20,360 nucleotides of DNA, taken from IMG/VR virus record IMGVR_UViG_3300010885_000661, positions 1 through 20,360 of that record, one strand, 5' to 3'. Origin of the DNA: a virus. The notes beneath the pieces were generated by a model. The model saw only the letters and a program-made list of their open reading frames with translations. It did not search any database and was not told the DNA's origin. The stretch's first letter is position 1. Each line of letters begins with the position of its first letter. The position numbers and the translations under genes are program-made. Shown here in pieces: positions 7,792 to 15,124 of the stretch.

Positions 7792-8408
7792 CCACAATCA
7801 CCGACTACGCATCTCTCCAGTCGCAGATCGCGGCTTGGCTCAACCGGGACGATCTCACGGCTCAGATACCCGTGTTCATCCAATTCGTTGAGGCCGACAT
7901 CAACACGCGCCTGCGCACTCGTGAGATGATTGTCCGTGCGACCGCCACCAGCTCGGCTGAGTACGTACAGCTACCGGCAGACTGGCTCGAGGCGATCAAC
8001 CTCCACATCGTCGACGGCCAGCAGCCGATCCGCTTCGTGACGCTCGATGAGGCAGACCGCATTAACAAGTTGCAGAACTACACCGCGTCGACGTTCTACT
8101 CTCTGATGAATGGCGCAATCGAACTCGTACCGGCGCCCGGCAGCGACGTCGAGATCGAGATGATCTACTACGGTAAGGTTCCCGCTCTCACGACATCTGC
8201 GACAACGAATTGGCTACTCACGAAAGCGCCAGACCTGTACCTGTACGGCGCACTCGTACACGCCTCACCGTTCCTGATGGACGATCAGCGAATCCCGACA
8301 TTCGCGTCTATGTACTCGACGCGCTTCGAGGCTCTCAACGACGAGAGCAAGACGTCAACGCACTCTGGTGGGCCTCTCGTTGCCCGTACACGCATCACTT
8401 ACGGATAA
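7788..8408 (+). CDS. Phage adaptor (head-tail connector) protein
   Basis: Adaptor proteins sit below the portal ring and link it to the tail nozzle. This 206-aa protein begins with a helical segment (ITDYASLQSQIAAWLNRDDL, then IPVFIQFVEADINTRLRTRE). It continues with a strand-rich middle (YVQLPADWLEAINLHI; IELVPAPGSDVEIEMIYYGK) and a helical end (LYLYGALVHASPFLMDDQRI). This order and these signatures are characteristic of the phage adaptor family found in SU10-like and other short-tailed phages. The ATG overlaps the previous stop (ATGA), implying coupled translation. Length is normal. Confidence 0.85.
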   Translation: MTTITDYASLQSQIAAWLNRDDLTAQIPVFIQFVEADINTRLRTREMIVRATATSSAEYVQLPADWLEAINLHIVDGQQPIRFVTLDEADRINKLQNYTASTFYSLMNGAIELVPAPGSDVEIEMIYYGKVPALTTSATTNWLLTKAPDLYLYGALVHASPFLMDDQRIPTFASMYSTRFEALNDESKTSTHSGGPLVARTRITYG

Positions 8409-8417
8409 GGAGCTATT

Positions 8418-8810
8418 ATGGCCGGATTTACCAATTACGCTGAGAACCTCAATCTGACGTGGATGTTCACCGCATCTACGGCAACGCGCCCAACTGCGTG
8501 GTATGTCGCACTCTATACCGTAGCACCGGGCGAGACGGGTGGTGGTACGGAGTGCTCCGGCACGTCGTACGTTCGCCAGAGCGCCGCGTTTACCGTGTCA
8601 GGAACAGCTCCAACACAGGCGGCCAACAGTGCCGCAATCGAGTTCCCGACCGCTGGCGGTGCGTGGGGTACGATTGTAGCGGCAGGCGTGTTCGACGCGT
8701 CGACTTCCGGTAATCTTCTCGCATTCGCCAACCTAACGACGTCTAAGACTATCGACACTGGGGACGTGCTGCGCTTCAACACCGGCACCCTAATCATCAC
8801 GCTGGACTAA
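8418..8810 (+). CDS. Gp80-like tail or fibre-associated structural protein
   Basis: This 130-aa protein resembles the small beta-rich family often labelled 'phage tail fibre protein' (mycobacteriophage Gp80-like). It has TAWYVALYTVAPGETGGGTE, SYVRQSAAFTVSG, AGGAWGTIVAAGVFDASTSG and a C-terminal GDVLRFNTGTLIITLD. I place it in the family by this order, from memory. It is expected to be a virion component near the tail tip. AAGGAG lies seven bases before the ATG, a strong site. It is followed after one base by the repeat protein gene, which suggests the two are made together. Confidence 0.72.
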   Translation: MAGFTNYAENLNLTWMFTASTATRPTAWYVALYTVAPGETGGGTECSGTSYVRQSAAFTVSGTAPTQAANSAAIEFPTAGGAWGTIVAAGVFDASTSGNLLAFANLTTSKTIDTGDVLRFNTGTLIITLD

Positions 8811-8811
8811 T

Positions 8812-9636
8812 ATGGCGAACGGTCGCGACTATGGCTCATTTGACTACGGCATAGGCGTATACGGTCAGGCTCTGATCGTAGACGTCGATGCTACTATTGC
8901 AGCGACATCAGATGCTTCGGCTAATGCTACTGCAAATGTGTTGGCGGCGGAAACGATAACTGCGCAGAGCGACGCGACATTCGCGTGCGTCAGGGTCAGA
9001 CTGGCTGATCTTACAGCCGCAGTAACGTCTGACGCGTCAGCAGCAGCCGTGATGATCAAGTCAGCCGCAGAAACGATTGCGGCGACGTCTGACGCCACAT
9101 CTGACGCACAGCGTGTCAGGACAGCGGCTGAAACTATCGCCGCTCAGACTGACGCAACTATTACTGTGATCCGCATTCAGCCAGCCGCTGCAACGATTGC
9201 CGTTCAGAGTGACGCAACAGCAGACCCGTACGTCGTGCAGCTCGCTGCGTCCACGATTGTCGCGTCATCCGACATGACGTCAAACGCCATCCGCGTGATG
9301 GATACGTCGCTCGAAGCCGCAGCAACCAGCTCCGCAAGTGCGGGTGGCACTGCGACGTATTCTGGTGTATTGAATATCGAAGCACAGAGTGCGGCTGAGG
9401 CCGCCCCAGTGCGGATACTATTCGGCATCGCGTCGTCGATTGTCGTGTCTAGCATGACGGCCAACGGTCGCTACTTGTGGGAGCCAGACGCGGTCCCCGC
9501 AGAGACGTGGTCAGCGGAGACGGTGTCGGACGAGATGTGGACGCCGGTGGGCAACTCTGGCGGTTCGTGGGCGGTGCTGGACGTGGCGAGCGATACTTGG
9601 ACACCGGCGAGCGTATCGCCACAGACATGGCAGTAG
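8812..9636 (+). CDS. Repeat protein on an exact 20/10-residue grid, probable tail fibre component
   Basis: A 274-aa protein of unknown function, probably a virion fibre or spike part given its neighbours. Residues 25-224 are ten gapless copies of a 20-residue unit (consensus close to AAETIAAxSDATxxxxRVRx); the SDAT-type tetrad begins at residues 33, 53, 73, 93, 113, 133, 153, 173, 193 and 213. The C-terminus switches to a 10-residue unit, with Trp at 223, 233, 243, 253, 263 and 273. The N-terminus (MANGRDYGSFDYGIGVYGQA) is Gly/Tyr-rich. There is no signal peptide or enzyme motif. Regular short beta-forming units without indels suit a beta-solenoid or trimeric fibre shaft; this is inferred. 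The start is ATG 8812, one base after the preceding stop, with no strong Shine-Dalgarno, so reinitiation is likely. Confidence 0.75.
   Translation: MANGRDYGSFDYGIGVYGQALIVDVDATIAATSDASANATANVLAAETITAQSDATFACVRVRLADLTAAVTSDASAAAVMIKSAAETIAATSDATSDAQRVRTAAETIAAQTDATITVIRIQPAAATIAVQSDATADPYVVQLAASTIVASSDMTSNAIRVMDTSLEAAATSSASAGGTATYSGVLNIEAQSAAEAAPVRILFGIASSIVVSSMTANGRYLWEPDAVPAETWSAETVSDEMWTPVGNSGGSWAVLDVASDTWTPASVSPQTWQ
8884..9483 (+). repeat. Ten in-frame 60-bp repeats (20-residue units)
   Basis: Ten consecutive 60-bp coding units lie end to end with no insertion or deletion between them. The middle units are closest to one another (AAETIAATSDATSDAQRVRT and AAETIAAQTDATITVIRIQP), while the last three are degenerate. 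The bases have diverged more than the residues, so the array is old and held by protein structure rather than by fresh duplication. Confidence 0.8.
9478..9630 (+). repeat. Decapeptide Trp repeats
   Basis: Six TGG codons lie exactly 30 bases apart, giving Trp every ten residues to the penultimate residue of the protein. The consensus is roughly ETWTPxxVSS. The array continues the phase of the upstream 20-residue repeat at half its period. Confidence 0.75.
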
Positions 9637-9645
9637 GAGACAACG

Positions 9646-11049
9646 ATGGCCGATAGCTATACCGCAAACCTCAACCTGACGAAGCCGGAGGTCGGTGCGT
9701 CACGGGATACGTGGGGTACGAAGACAAACGCAGACTGGGACACGGTAGACGCGCTGTTCACTGCCGCAGGGACCGGCACCTCGGTCGGGCTAAACGTCGG
9801 CTCGGGCAAGACGCTGGCTGTCGCGGGGACGCTATCTCTCACGGGTTCACTGAACGGTGGCGGGACCATCAATAACGTCGCGATTGGCGGAACGACGGCT
9901 GCGGCTGGTACGTTCACGACTGTGACTGCGACGACTGTGGCTGCGACGACTGGTAATATAACAACGGTCAACGCTCCGACCGTGGTTGGCGGGAGCGCCG
10001 TATCATCCACGCTGACGCTTAAATCGACGTCCGGTATCGGTACGTCCGACAGCATCGCGCTAAAGGTCGGCAATAACGGTGCGACCACGGCGATGACCGC
10101 TAATACAAATGGGAATATCGAGTTTGGGGCAGGCACTGCGGCATTGCCAGCGATCACCACGACTGGCGACACCAATACGGGTGTATTTTACCCCGCCGCA
10201 GATACGGTAGGCGTAGCTACTGGTGGCACTGAAAAAGTCCGCGTTGCATCAGCAGGCCAAATCGGCATTGGTGGAGCCAACTACGGCACATCTGGTCAGG
10301 TATTAACATCAGGTGGTTCTGCTGCGGCTCCATCTTGGACTACTGTGTCGGCAATAGGTCGACTTCTCCGTGCTCCACAAATTATTACATCAGGAACATC
10401 ATACACAACACCAGCAGAGTGTACGTTCATAATGGTAACGGGATTTGGCGGCGGCGGTGGCGGCGGGGGCGGCTGTAGGGCTAGTACTACAGGGAACCTA
10501 AATGGCGGTGGCGGCGGGGGTGCGGGTGCTCAATTTCAAGCTAATATAACTGTCTCTCCAAGCACAGCATATACTATATCAGTCGGAGCAGGAGGTGCAG
10601 CAGGACTAGGAAGAACTGGTTCTACTGGATCAGGAACCGCTGGAGGTGATGGTGGCAATACATCTATAATTGTAAGTGCGGTAACTTATCAAGCTGGGCA
10701 AGGCACAGGTGGAGGCGGTGGAGCTAATAGTAGTACAACAGGTGCAGCTTCAGGACTAGGTGGATTAGCGACTCCAACAGCTTCACTAGTACTTTATGGC
10801 AATGGGCTTCCTCGAACTGTTACCAATAGGAATGTTAACGGTACTGGTCAAAATGGTTACGCAATGAGATTTGGGTTTTATGATAATGATGGTGGTGATG
10901 GTGGTGCTGCTAGTACTGCTGGTGCAGTCGGTGTTGGATATTCAGCCGGTGGTGGCGGCGGCGGTGCTCATGCTAATGCTAATCAAAACGGCTCTGATGG
11001 TGCTGCTGGCAATGGTGGAGCATTAATAATTACGGAGTACGCATTATGA
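9646..11049 (+). CDS. Tail fibre / receptor-binding protein with glycine-rich tip
   Basis: This 467-aa protein probably contacts the host receptor. The N-terminus (NLNLTKPEVGASRDTWGTKT, then NADWDTVDALF) matches a common virion-anchoring module of phage fibres. Residues about 45-240 are a Thr/Gly/Ala-rich beta shaft with fibre-like segments such as TLTLKSTSGIGTSD and GQIGIGGANYGTSGQVLTSG. From about residue 243 the protein is a glycine-rich domain with long Gly runs, VSPSTAYTISVGAGGAAG and an ending ALIITEYAL, like the polyglycine-rich tips of phage adhesins. Base composition drops from the phage norm to about 40% GC from about position 10370 on, inside the gene, pointing to an exchanged tip domain. 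AGGAGA precedes ATG 9646. The downstream 64-aa gene overlaps by ATGA. Confidence 0.85.
   Translation: MADSYTANLNLTKPEVGASRDTWGTKTNADWDTVDALFTAAGTGTSVGLNVGSGKTLAVAGTLSLTGSLNGGGTINNVAIGGTTAAAGTFTTVTATTVAATTGNITTVNAPTVVGGSAVSSTLTLKSTSGIGTSDSIALKVGNNGATTAMTANTNGNIEFGAGTAALPAITTTGDTNTGVFYPAADTVGVATGGTEKVRVASAGQIGIGGANYGTSGQVLTSGGSAAAPSWTTVSAIGRLLRAPQIITSGTSYTTPAECTFIMVTGFGGGGGGGGGCRASTTGNLNGGGGGGAGAQFQANITVSPSTAYTISVGAGGAAGLGRTGSTGSGTAGGDGGNTSIIVSAVTYQAGQGTGGGGGANSSTTGAASGLGGLATPTASLVLYGNGLPRTVTNRNVNGTGQNGYAMRFGFYDNDGGDGGAASTAGAVGVGYSAGGGGGGAHANANQNGSDGAAGNGGALIITEYAL
9916..9953 (+). repeat. 15-bp tandem repeat in the fibre shaft
   Basis: Two and a half copies of ACGACTGTGRCTGCG encode a Thr-Thr-Val pentapeptide repeat in the fibre shaft. 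Copy-number change would keep the reading frame and alter shaft length. Confidence 0.6.
10447..10473 (+). repeat. GGN tract encoding nine glycines (first of two)
   Basis: A run of GGC/GGT/GGG codons encodes an uninterrupted glycine stretch at the start of the fibre tip. A second, similar tract lies at 10504-10527. Both sit in otherwise AT-rich DNA. They are prone to codon-sized slippage and rich in G runs. Confidence 0.65.
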
Positions 11050-11240
11050 AATGTGCTGTAGTATCCTTAACTGACAACACTGTTATCAATCTTATTCTTG
11101 CTGACCCATCTATTGATCCTGCATATGAAGGAACAAGACTGATTGGCATAGACGATAATTTTCCAGTTAGGATGGGTTGGATATACGACCCCGCGACAGG
11201 CCAGTTCACAGACCCTAATCCTCCACAAGAGGAAGTCTAA
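11046..11240 (+). CDS. Small fibre-linked protein (possible fibre chaperone)
   Basis: This 64-aa acidic protein (MKCAVVSLTDNTVINLILAD; GTRLIGIDDNFPVRMGWIYD; ending FTDPNPPQEEV) is of unknown function. Its ATG overlaps the fibre stop (ATGA). It shares the low GC of the fibre tip (33-40% in the sampled lines), so the two probably moved together. Small genes directly after a fibre gene often encode assembly chaperones, and the W-Y-D-P-A-T-G-x-F ending resembles segments found in such proteins and at fibre ends; this is weak evidence. It could instead be a small virion protein. Confidence 0.65.
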   Translation: MKCAVVSLTDNTVINLILADPSIDPAYEGTRLIGIDDNFPVRMGWIYDPATGQFTDPNPPQEEV

Positions 11241-11419
11241 TGGCCATACACGAAACCAAACTTGCGATTGATTCAACCATAGCGACGGGTGCTATTACGA
11301 TGCCGCTATGGATGACTGAGTTGCAGGGGTGGATCGGGTTTGCCATTGCCGTCGGTGGATTGGTGCTTGTCGTGATCCGCATTGTGCTTGCCATAAGAGA
11401 CTGGCATAGGGGTTCGTAA
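11240..11419 (+). CDS. Putative one-TM holin-like protein
   Basis: This 59-aa protein has a polar, partly amphipathic N-terminal half (HETKLAIDSTIATGAI, PLWMTELQG), one strong membrane span at about 32-52 (IGFAIAVGGLVLVVIRIVLAI) and a short basic tail (RDWHRGS). The layout is that of a small phage holin or holin partner in the inner membrane. It starts with ATG sharing a base with the previous TAA and stops directly against the next ATG (TAAATG). It opens the lysis cassette, and GC returns to normal here. It may be the true holin, an antiholin, or a pinholin-type protein. Confidence 0.68.
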   Translation: MAIHETKLAIDSTIATGAITMPLWMTELQGWIGFAIAVGGLVLVVIRIVLAIRDWHRGS

Positions 11420-11890
11420 ATGGACCCTTTTACGCTTATCGCCGGGGCGACAGCCCTATATAACGGCATCAAGAGCGCCGTAGACGGTGGCCATGAGATG
11501 CTGGACGTTGCCGACCGTGTCGGAACGCTCTTCGGTCGCATTGCCCAGATCACGCAACTCACCAGCGGTAAGCGCAAGAAAAAGCTCTTCCAGAGCCAAG
11601 CCGAGTTTGAGGCCGAGGCGATCAAGCTGTACACACTGAAGCAGAAGGCGCAGCAACTCCAGCTCGAGACGCGGAACCTGTTCGTCGGAGCCTACGGAAT
11701 CGCGGCATGGACCAGTATCCAGAAAGAGGTGACGGAGATGCGCAAGCAGGCGGCACGCGAGGCCGCTGCCGCGCAGCTCGAAGCTGAAGAGAACCGCAAA
11801 GACCTCATCATGGGCGCGTGGCTCATTGGTGCCGTCATACTATTCGCCGTCGCAGTCGGGATCGCGATGGTGGTGTTCACACACAAGTAG
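11420..11890 (+). CDS. C-terminally anchored coiled-coil membrane protein of the lysis region
   Basis: A 156-aa protein with an N-terminal motif MDPFTLIAGATALYNGIKSA, a basic patch (GKRKKKLF, about 50-57), a long Glu/Gln/Ala helical region (about 58-128) and a single membrane span at 129-153 close to the C-terminus. I recall similar MDPxTLI...A..NGIK proteins in marine phages, where they are mostly called hypothetical. Its place between two holin candidates suggests a lysis role. Spanins normally have an N-terminal span or a lipobox, and neither is present here, so a spanin call is not supported. The protein starts immediately after the preceding stop. Confidence 0.68.
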   Translation: MDPFTLIAGATALYNGIKSAVDGGHEMLDVADRVGTLFGRIAQITQLTSGKRKKKLFQSQAEFEAEAIKLYTLKQKAQQLQLETRNLFVGAYGIAAWTSIQKEVTEMRKQAAREAAAAQLEAEENRKDLIMGAWLIGAVILFAVAVGIAMVVFTHK

Positions 11891-11899
11891 GAGATCGGG

Positions 11900-12433
11900 A
11901 TGGATATTCTAAAGACGTTTGGCCCACTGCTCGGCTCTATTGCGCCAAGCATCGCCACGGCTCTGGGAGGGCCACTGGCTGGCCTCGGGGTGAAGGCTCT
12001 ATCGCAGGCACTTCTCGGCAATGAGGACGGCTCAGAGGCAGACGTGATGGCTGCTATGGCTACAGCATCGCCTGAGCAGATGGCCGCAGTCAAGAAGATC
12101 GACGCTGACTTCAAGGTGCAGATGAAGGCTCTCGATGTCGATCTCGCAAAGCTCGCCGTCGACGACCGCAAGTCTGCTAGGGAGATGCAGCGCGAAACAC
12201 GCGACTGGCTGCCGAGAGCTTTGGCGATCTTGATCACCGCAGGCTATTTCGGGATCATCGGGTGGGTGCTAGTTGGTGGCCTGCCGACAAGCGGCAGCGA
12301 AATCCTTCTCATGCTTCTCGGTACTCTCACCGCCGGGTGGTCTGGCGTGATGGCGTTCTACTTCGGCGCTTCGGCTTCGGACACGGCCAAGGACAAGATG
12401 ATCTACAACTCGACACCAAAGGCAGAAAAATGA
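11900..12433 (+). CDS. Holin, GTA-type multi-span family
   Basis: This 177-aa protein should sit in the inner membrane and release the endolysin. It has a glycine-rich hydrophobic N-terminus (7-34), a charged middle (DADFKVQMKALDVDLAKL and DDRKSAREMQRETRDWLPR) and two clear spans at about 106-126 and 135-157. It ends in a polar tail after FYFGASASDTAKDK. The DRxSAREMQ...RDWxPRxLA signature followed by spans and YFGxSAxxxxKDK matches the three-span holin family described from gene transfer agents. AGGAGAT precedes ATG 11900. Its TGA overlaps the endolysin start (ATGA). Confidence 0.8.
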   Translation: MDILKTFGPLLGSIAPSIATALGGPLAGLGVKALSQALLGNEDGSEADVMAAMATASPEQMAAVKKIDADFKVQMKALDVDLAKLAVDDRKSAREMQRETRDWLPRALAILITAGYFGIIGWVLVGGLPTSGSEILLMLLGTLTAGWSGVMAFYFGASASDTAKDKMIYNSTPKAEK

Positions 12434-12954
12434 TTGCGAATTGGGAGAAGGCGTTCGCCGCAGTGCTAAAGCACGAGGGCGGCTTCGTTAACAACCCGAA
12501 AGACCCCGGCGGCATGACGAACCTCGGCGTCACGAAGAAGGCATGGGAAGCCTACGTCGAGAAGCCGGTAGGCGAGGCAGAGATGCGAGCGCTGACGCCG
12601 GAGATCGTCAAGCCGTTCTACAAGCGTCAGTACTGGGACAAGATTAAGGGCGACGATCTGCCTGACGGCGTCGACTACGCCGTCTACGATCTCGCGGTTA
12701 ACTCAGGCGTGGGTCGGGCGTCCAAGATGTTGCAGGAGGCCGTTGGCGCGACCGCTGACGGTATGATCGGTAAGGGTACGCTCGCGGCCATTGCCCAGCA
12801 CTCGCCGGACCATATCGTCAATCTGATCTCAAACGCACGCCTCGACTTCCTCCAGCGCCTATCGACGTTCGATACGTTCGGCAAGGGTTGGACCAGACGC
12901 GTAAATGAGGTACAAGTAGCGGCATCAGAACTTGCTCGATCAGGGGTTGCATAA
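12430..12954 (+). CDS. Endolysin, GH108 N-acetylmuramidase
   Basis: This enzyme cleaves the glycan strands of peptidoglycan to lyse the host. The 174-aa protein opens with FAAVLKHEGGFVNNPKDPGG, the GH108 signature; Glu16 in HEGG is the expected catalytic acid. It continues with TNLGVTKKAW, PFYKRQYWDKI and YAVYDLAVNSGVGRASKMLQ, then the C-terminal PG_binding_3-type half (VGATADGMIGKGTLAAI to the end). Length is standard. There is no signal peptide, so release should depend on the holins encoded just upstream. An in-frame start at 12262 would lie inside the holin gene and is not credible. ATG 12430 overlaps the holin stop. Confidence 0.92.
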   Translation: MIANWEKAFAAVLKHEGGFVNNPKDPGGMTNLGVTKKAWEAYVEKPVGEAEMRALTPEIVKPFYKRQYWDKIKGDDLPDGVDYAVYDLAVNSGVGRASKMLQEAVGATADGMIGKGTLAAIAQHSPDHIVNLISNARLDFLQRLSTFDTFGKGWTRRVNEVQVAASELARSGVA

Positions 12955-14912
12955 TGGCGCTTGTCCCGATACCCGTCCCTCCCGGAGTAATCAAGCCAGC
13001 GACACCGTTGCAGGCGAAGGGACGCTATTGGGATTCCAACCTCATCCGCTGGCAGAGCAACAAGCTGCTGCCGGTTGGCGGTTGGCAGAGGCTCAACTCG
13101 ACGCCTCTCGACAGCACCATCCGCACGATCTTCCCGTGGACGCTGAACAACGGCGTAAAGTTAACCGCACTGGGATGCGATGGCGATCTGTACGCGCAAG
13201 AGGGCGCAACATACACCAACATCACCCCAGCCAACTACGTCAGCGCCGAGACTGGTTCGTATGGCGGGTACGGAGCGGGTGACTTCGGCGAGCTGCTCTA
13301 CGGCTTGGATTACGCGTCATACGCCATCACGAGTGCCGTGAGATCGACTAACGTCGTGACGATCACGACAGGTACAACGCCGCACGGCTACCCCGTCGGC
13401 ATGAGCGTATTGATCTCTGGCGTCACCACGTCGACATTCGATGGCACGTTTACCATCGCGTCTGTCCCAACGACGACGACATTCACGTATGCACAGACTG
13501 CTGGCAATGCGACATCTTCTGGCGGCACGGCGGCTCTACCGGTCGCAGATCGCAGACCCGTAAATAGTTTCTACGCTTCGGATTTCTCGTGGACCATCGA
13601 CAACTGGGGGCAGGACATTCTTGCCGTAGCATCGTCTGACGGTCGACTGCTTCACTGGGAGTACGGCGACGCCGTAGCCAAGCAGGTAGGTGTAGCCACA
13701 ATCTCGGCAGCCGTCAGCCTGACGAATGTCACGACAATCACGACCACGCAAGATCACGATCTCCACGTCGGTGACAGCGTCATAATTGCCGGGGTAACGA
13801 ACACCGCATTTAATGGCACGTATGTCGTGACCACAACGGCGACGGCAACGACTTTCACATACGCTCACGTCACGGCAGACGCGACATCATCCGGCGGGAC
13901 TTCGACAAACCCAACGGTACCGGTAAGCAATCGCGGCGTAATTGTCACCGCCGAGAGATACGCGTCACTGTTCGGCTGCGGTGGTGAACCACGCCGCGTC
14001 GGATGGTCCAATCAGGAAGACTACACGGAGTGGAACTTCGCGTCTGCTACTACGACAGCCGGGTTCTACGACCTCGACACGCAGTCTGAAATTATTATGG
14101 CTACTCCAGTGCGCGAGGGTGTACTCATATTCACGGAGACTGAGGCGTGGCTGATGAAGTATGTCGGCCTGCCGTATATCTACGGCTTCGAGCGGATCGG
14201 CTTCGGGTGCGGCTTGATCGCGCCCAAGTCGTTCGCGACATTCGCCGGGCGGTGCATCTGGCTATCGAAGAATGGCTTCTGGATGTACGACGGCGGCTAC
14301 GTCAAGCCTCTCCCGTCTGACGTCGGCAACTACGTATTGCAGAATATCGACCCGGCTACCGGGCTTCTCTACACGAACGGGTCGGACAACGGTACGTTCA
14401 ACGAGGTGTGGTTCTGGTATCCGTCTGTCGGCTCCGCTGTGCCTGACCAGTACGTCTGCTACAATTATATGGAGGGCTGGTGGGGGCTTGGAGAGATGAC
14501 GCGGACGGCTGCGGCACCGTCCGGCGTGTTCTCGTACCCGATGGCGTCGGACGACAGCAATAATTTGTACTACCACGAGAACGGATGGACCGCTGCCGGT
14601 GTACCTCTGATCGGATCACGATACGCCGAGACGGGATCGTTGAACCTTGCGAACGGCGAGACGCTGATGACGGTCAAGCAGGCGATAACGGATTCCGGCT
14701 ACGGCTACGCGTCGACCGAGCTGACGTTCTTCGCCTCCACGACACCTGAAGCCGCAGAGACTACGGCTGGCCCGTACACGCCACGATCAAGCGGCTACAC
14801 GGACGTCCGCGTTACTGGCAGAGAGATACGATATCGGGTAGAAGCGACCGAGGACGCACCGTGGTCTGTCGGTGACATACGCCTAGACCTGACACCGAGG
14901 GGCAAGAGATGA
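12954..14912 (+). CDS. Tail nozzle / stabilisation-type protein with two inserted beta domains
   Basis: This 652-aa protein is a probable tail tube or nozzle part, comparable to P22 gp10-like stabilisation proteins. The N-terminus (PGVIKPATPLQAKGRYWDSN, then IRWQSNKLLPVGGWQRL) and later segments (GRCIWLSKNGFWMYDGG, FNEVWFWYPS, YVCYNYMEGWWGLGEMTRT) are typical of this family, from memory. Two similar domains of about 70 residues are inserted, at 124-193 and 249-317. Each reads as NVVTITT...VGMSVLISGV...FDGTFTIAS...TTFTYA...ATSSGGT. They are probably small exposed beta domains. The ATG shares a base with the endolysin TAA (TAATG). Finding it after the lysis genes shows that the lysis cassette is embedded among tail genes. 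Confidence 0.78.
   Translation: MALVPIPVPPGVIKPATPLQAKGRYWDSNLIRWQSNKLLPVGGWQRLNSTPLDSTIRTIFPWTLNNGVKLTALGCDGDLYAQEGATYTNITPANYVSAETGSYGGYGAGDFGELLYGLDYASYAITSAVRSTNVVTITTGTTPHGYPVGMSVLISGVTTSTFDGTFTIASVPTTTTFTYAQTAGNATSSGGTAALPVADRRPVNSFYASDFSWTIDNWGQDILAVASSDGRLLHWEYGDAVAKQVGVATISAAVSLTNVTTITTTQDHDLHVGDSVIIAGVTNTAFNGTYVVTTTATATTFTYAHVTADATSSGGTSTNPTVPVSNRGVIVTAERYASLFGCGGEPRRVGWSNQEDYTEWNFASATTTAGFYDLDTQSEIIMATPVREGVLIFTETEAWLMKYVGLPYIYGFERIGFGCGLIAPKSFATFAGRCIWLSKNGFWMYDGGYVKPLPSDVGNYVLQNIDPATGLLYTNGSDNGTFNEVWFWYPSVGSAVPDQYVCYNYMEGWWGLGEMTRTAAAPSGVFSYPMASDDSNNLYYHENGWTAAGVPLIGSRYAETGSLNLANGETLMTVKQAITDSGYGYASTELTFFASTTPEAAETTAGPYTPRSSGYTDVRVTGREIRYRVEATEDAPWSVGDIRLDLTPRGKR
13323..13532 (+). 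repeat. Inserted beta-domain, copy 1
   Basis: Encodes residues 124-193 of the nozzle-like protein. It shares with copy 2 the order AxxSAVxxTNVxTITT, VGxSVxIxGVT, FxGTxxxxS/T, TTFTYA and ATSSGGT. Confidence 0.7.
13698..13904 (+). repeat. Inserted beta-domain, copy 2
   Basis: Encodes residues 249-317, about 125 residues after copy 1. It follows the same pattern (TNVTTITT, HVGDSVIIAGVTN, FNGTYVVTTT, TTFTYA, ATSSGGT). Divergence between the copies at the base level shows the duplication is not recent. Confidence 0.7.
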
Positions 14913-15124
14913 AGTTCAACATTCCTACGCCACCGGAGACTTACAACGCATCGAACATGGCTTCAGCGTTCGAGAGCATCAAGCAGGCAATGGGCGACGC
15001 CGTCTCGCCTACGCAGGCAGTTGGTGGTATCATGTTGCAGTCACCGGATGGCTCTGTTTATCGGATCACAGTCAGCAACGCCGGGGTGCTGACGTCAACG
15101 GCGGTGCCGCTTGGGATTCGGTGA
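14909..15124 (+). CDS. Small tail-region protein, function unknown
   Basis: This 71-aa protein (MKFNIPTPPETYNASNMASA; FESIKQAMGDAV; then PDGSVYRITVSNAGVL) begins by ATGA overlap with the nozzle gene. The N-terminal half is helical and the C-terminal half looks like a short beta meander (SPDGSVYRITVSNAGVLTST) of a kind common at fibre and tail protein ends. Its TGA lies inside the next gene. It is probably a small virion or assembly factor; no firmer call is possible. Confidence 0.62.
   Translation: MKFNIPTPPETYNASNMASAFESIKQAMGDAVSPTQAVGGIMLQSPDGSVYRITVSNAGVLTSTAVPLGIR

Noticed and set aside
9657-10175. A 172-aa minus-strand Val/Pro-rich open frame opposite the fibre shaft
   Set aside because: Its repeats are the complement of the Thr/Gly/Ala-rich fibre codons; it is a shadow.
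11818-12024. A frame overlapping the membrane protein and holin genes, considered as an embedded Rz1-like lipoprotein
   Set aside because: No signal peptide or lipobox cysteine is present, and the composition is Arg/His-rich.
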